Part shown: in pieces, positions 63,481 to 64,000 of the stretch
Layout: every line of letters starts with the position of its first letter
How positions within the stretch are numbered: position 1 is the first letter of the stretch
NCBI RefSeq assembly: GCF_000143415.4
Contig: NW_003314286.1
Location: 1,650,886-1,714,885, forward strand
From: Selaginella moellendorffii
Taxonomy: Eukaryota > Streptophyta > Lycopodiopsida > Selaginellales > Selaginellaceae
Length of the DNA stretch: 64,000 nucleotides
Direction of reading: 5' to 3'
Translations under genes and position numbers: made by a program
Notes under the pieces: generated by a model
Database searches by the model: none
What the model was told of the DNA's origin: nothing
The model's input: only the letters and a program-made list of their open reading frames with translations

Positions 63481-64000
63481 TCAATCACGAAGAACCACGG
63501 AAAGAAGGTTGCGAACCTGTCGCATCGTTGGCCTGTTTCCCGGATTGCTATCTATGCATCGCAGCGCCGTGACAAGCACTCTGGTGGCCTCCTCCGCGTT
63601 GAAAACTCCCTACAGCCTTGGATCCACGACACCCAAGAGCTTCCCGGCCGCGTACTGCTCCTCCACCCATGGCACCAGCAGCCATGCGTTGTGATCCTTC
63701 TCCTTGGAGCTCCCAATCACCCGCCTCCCAGTCACAACCTCGAGCGTCACCACGCCATAGCTGTAGACATCCGACGCGGGCGTGAACTTGTATGTGACCC
63801 CGACCTCGGGCGCGATGTATCCCAGCGTCCCCGCGAGCGTGGTGGTGCGTGAGCTCACGTCATGGCTGGCTGTGCGCGCGAGGCCAACGTCGCCCAGCCT
63901 CGCGCGAAACTCTTCGTCCAGCATCACGTTGCTGCATTTCACGTCGCGGTGGATGACCTGCTGCTCCCAGTCCTCGTGGAGGTAGATGAGTGCGGCGGCG
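63481..64000 (-). pseudogene. Partial copy of the lectin receptor kinase, runs off the right edge
   Basis: Copy of about 56524-57040 from the neighbouring kinase. It covers the C-terminal half of the kinase domain. Two changes matter: the DFG metal-binding motif reads DVG (LGDVGLARTA), and a lysine codon after VVDPRL has become a TAG stop, about 40 codons before the normal end. The rest (SNPGNRPTMRQVRNLL) is well kept beyond the stop. The 5' part lies outside the window, so a full gene with a shortened kinase cannot be excluded. Confidence 0.85.

Overview
The window reads as nuclear DNA of a seed-free vascular plant, most likely the lycophyte Selaginella (S. moellendorffii or a close relative). 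The grounds are GC-rich coding exons split by very short (about 45-75 nt) GT-AG introns, closely packed genes, plant-only families (BSL phosphatase, L-type lectin kinase, ARP7, COP1) and six intronless pentatricopeptide-repeat (PPR) genes. The species is inferred from these features, not proven. Gene models with introns were assembled by hand from conserved motifs and splice phases. Several starts differ from a naive longest ORF because only ATG was accepted.

Layout. 1-5.5 kb is AT-rich and made of decayed transposons: a Ty3/gypsy polymerase split by about 3 kb of later insertions, with an inverted-repeat element and LTR-like repeats. 5.8-13.3 kb is gene-dense: Mediator subunit MED9 (-), head-to-head with a PPR gene (+), then a BSL-type Kelch phosphatase (+), tRNA-iMet and a small basic protein. 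After an AT-rich gap come a PPR gene, an SR45a/Tra2-like splicing factor and an 1169-aa PPR gene (15.5-22.7 kb). 23.2-27.1 kb holds a secreted B-lectin-type protein, a microsatellite and three valine tRNA genes with three different anticodons. 27.1-40.7 kb holds an alpha/beta hydrolase interrupted by 100 N, a double-RING protein, a J-domain protein, a GDSL lipase, an EF-hand/SAM/FN3/FYVE-like membrane protein, a small gene with a U5 snRNA gene inside its intron, and a CBM20 starch-binding protein. 40.8-42.5 kb has copia remnants. 42.8-51.2 kb holds three PPR genes (two overlapping), a RING-H2 protein and a serine carboxypeptidase. 51.3-64 kb holds a chromokinesin, a metallothionein, an F-box/WD40 protein, a lectin receptor kinase, ARP7, a degraded COP1-like gene, and a partial inverted-order copy of the F-box/kinase pair running off the right edge.

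How the genes fit together. There is no operon logic. The clearest theme is organellar RNA processing: all six PPR proteins end in E-type tails without a DYW deaminase, so if they edit RNA they need a deaminase partner. The strongest candidate for something undescribed is the protein at 35465-37750. Its signal peptide, EF-hand, SAM domain and transmembrane segment come in the same order as the animal ER calcium sensor STIM, with a fibronectin domain and a FYVE-like zinc finger added. The nested U5 snRNA gene is the best-supported non-coding find.
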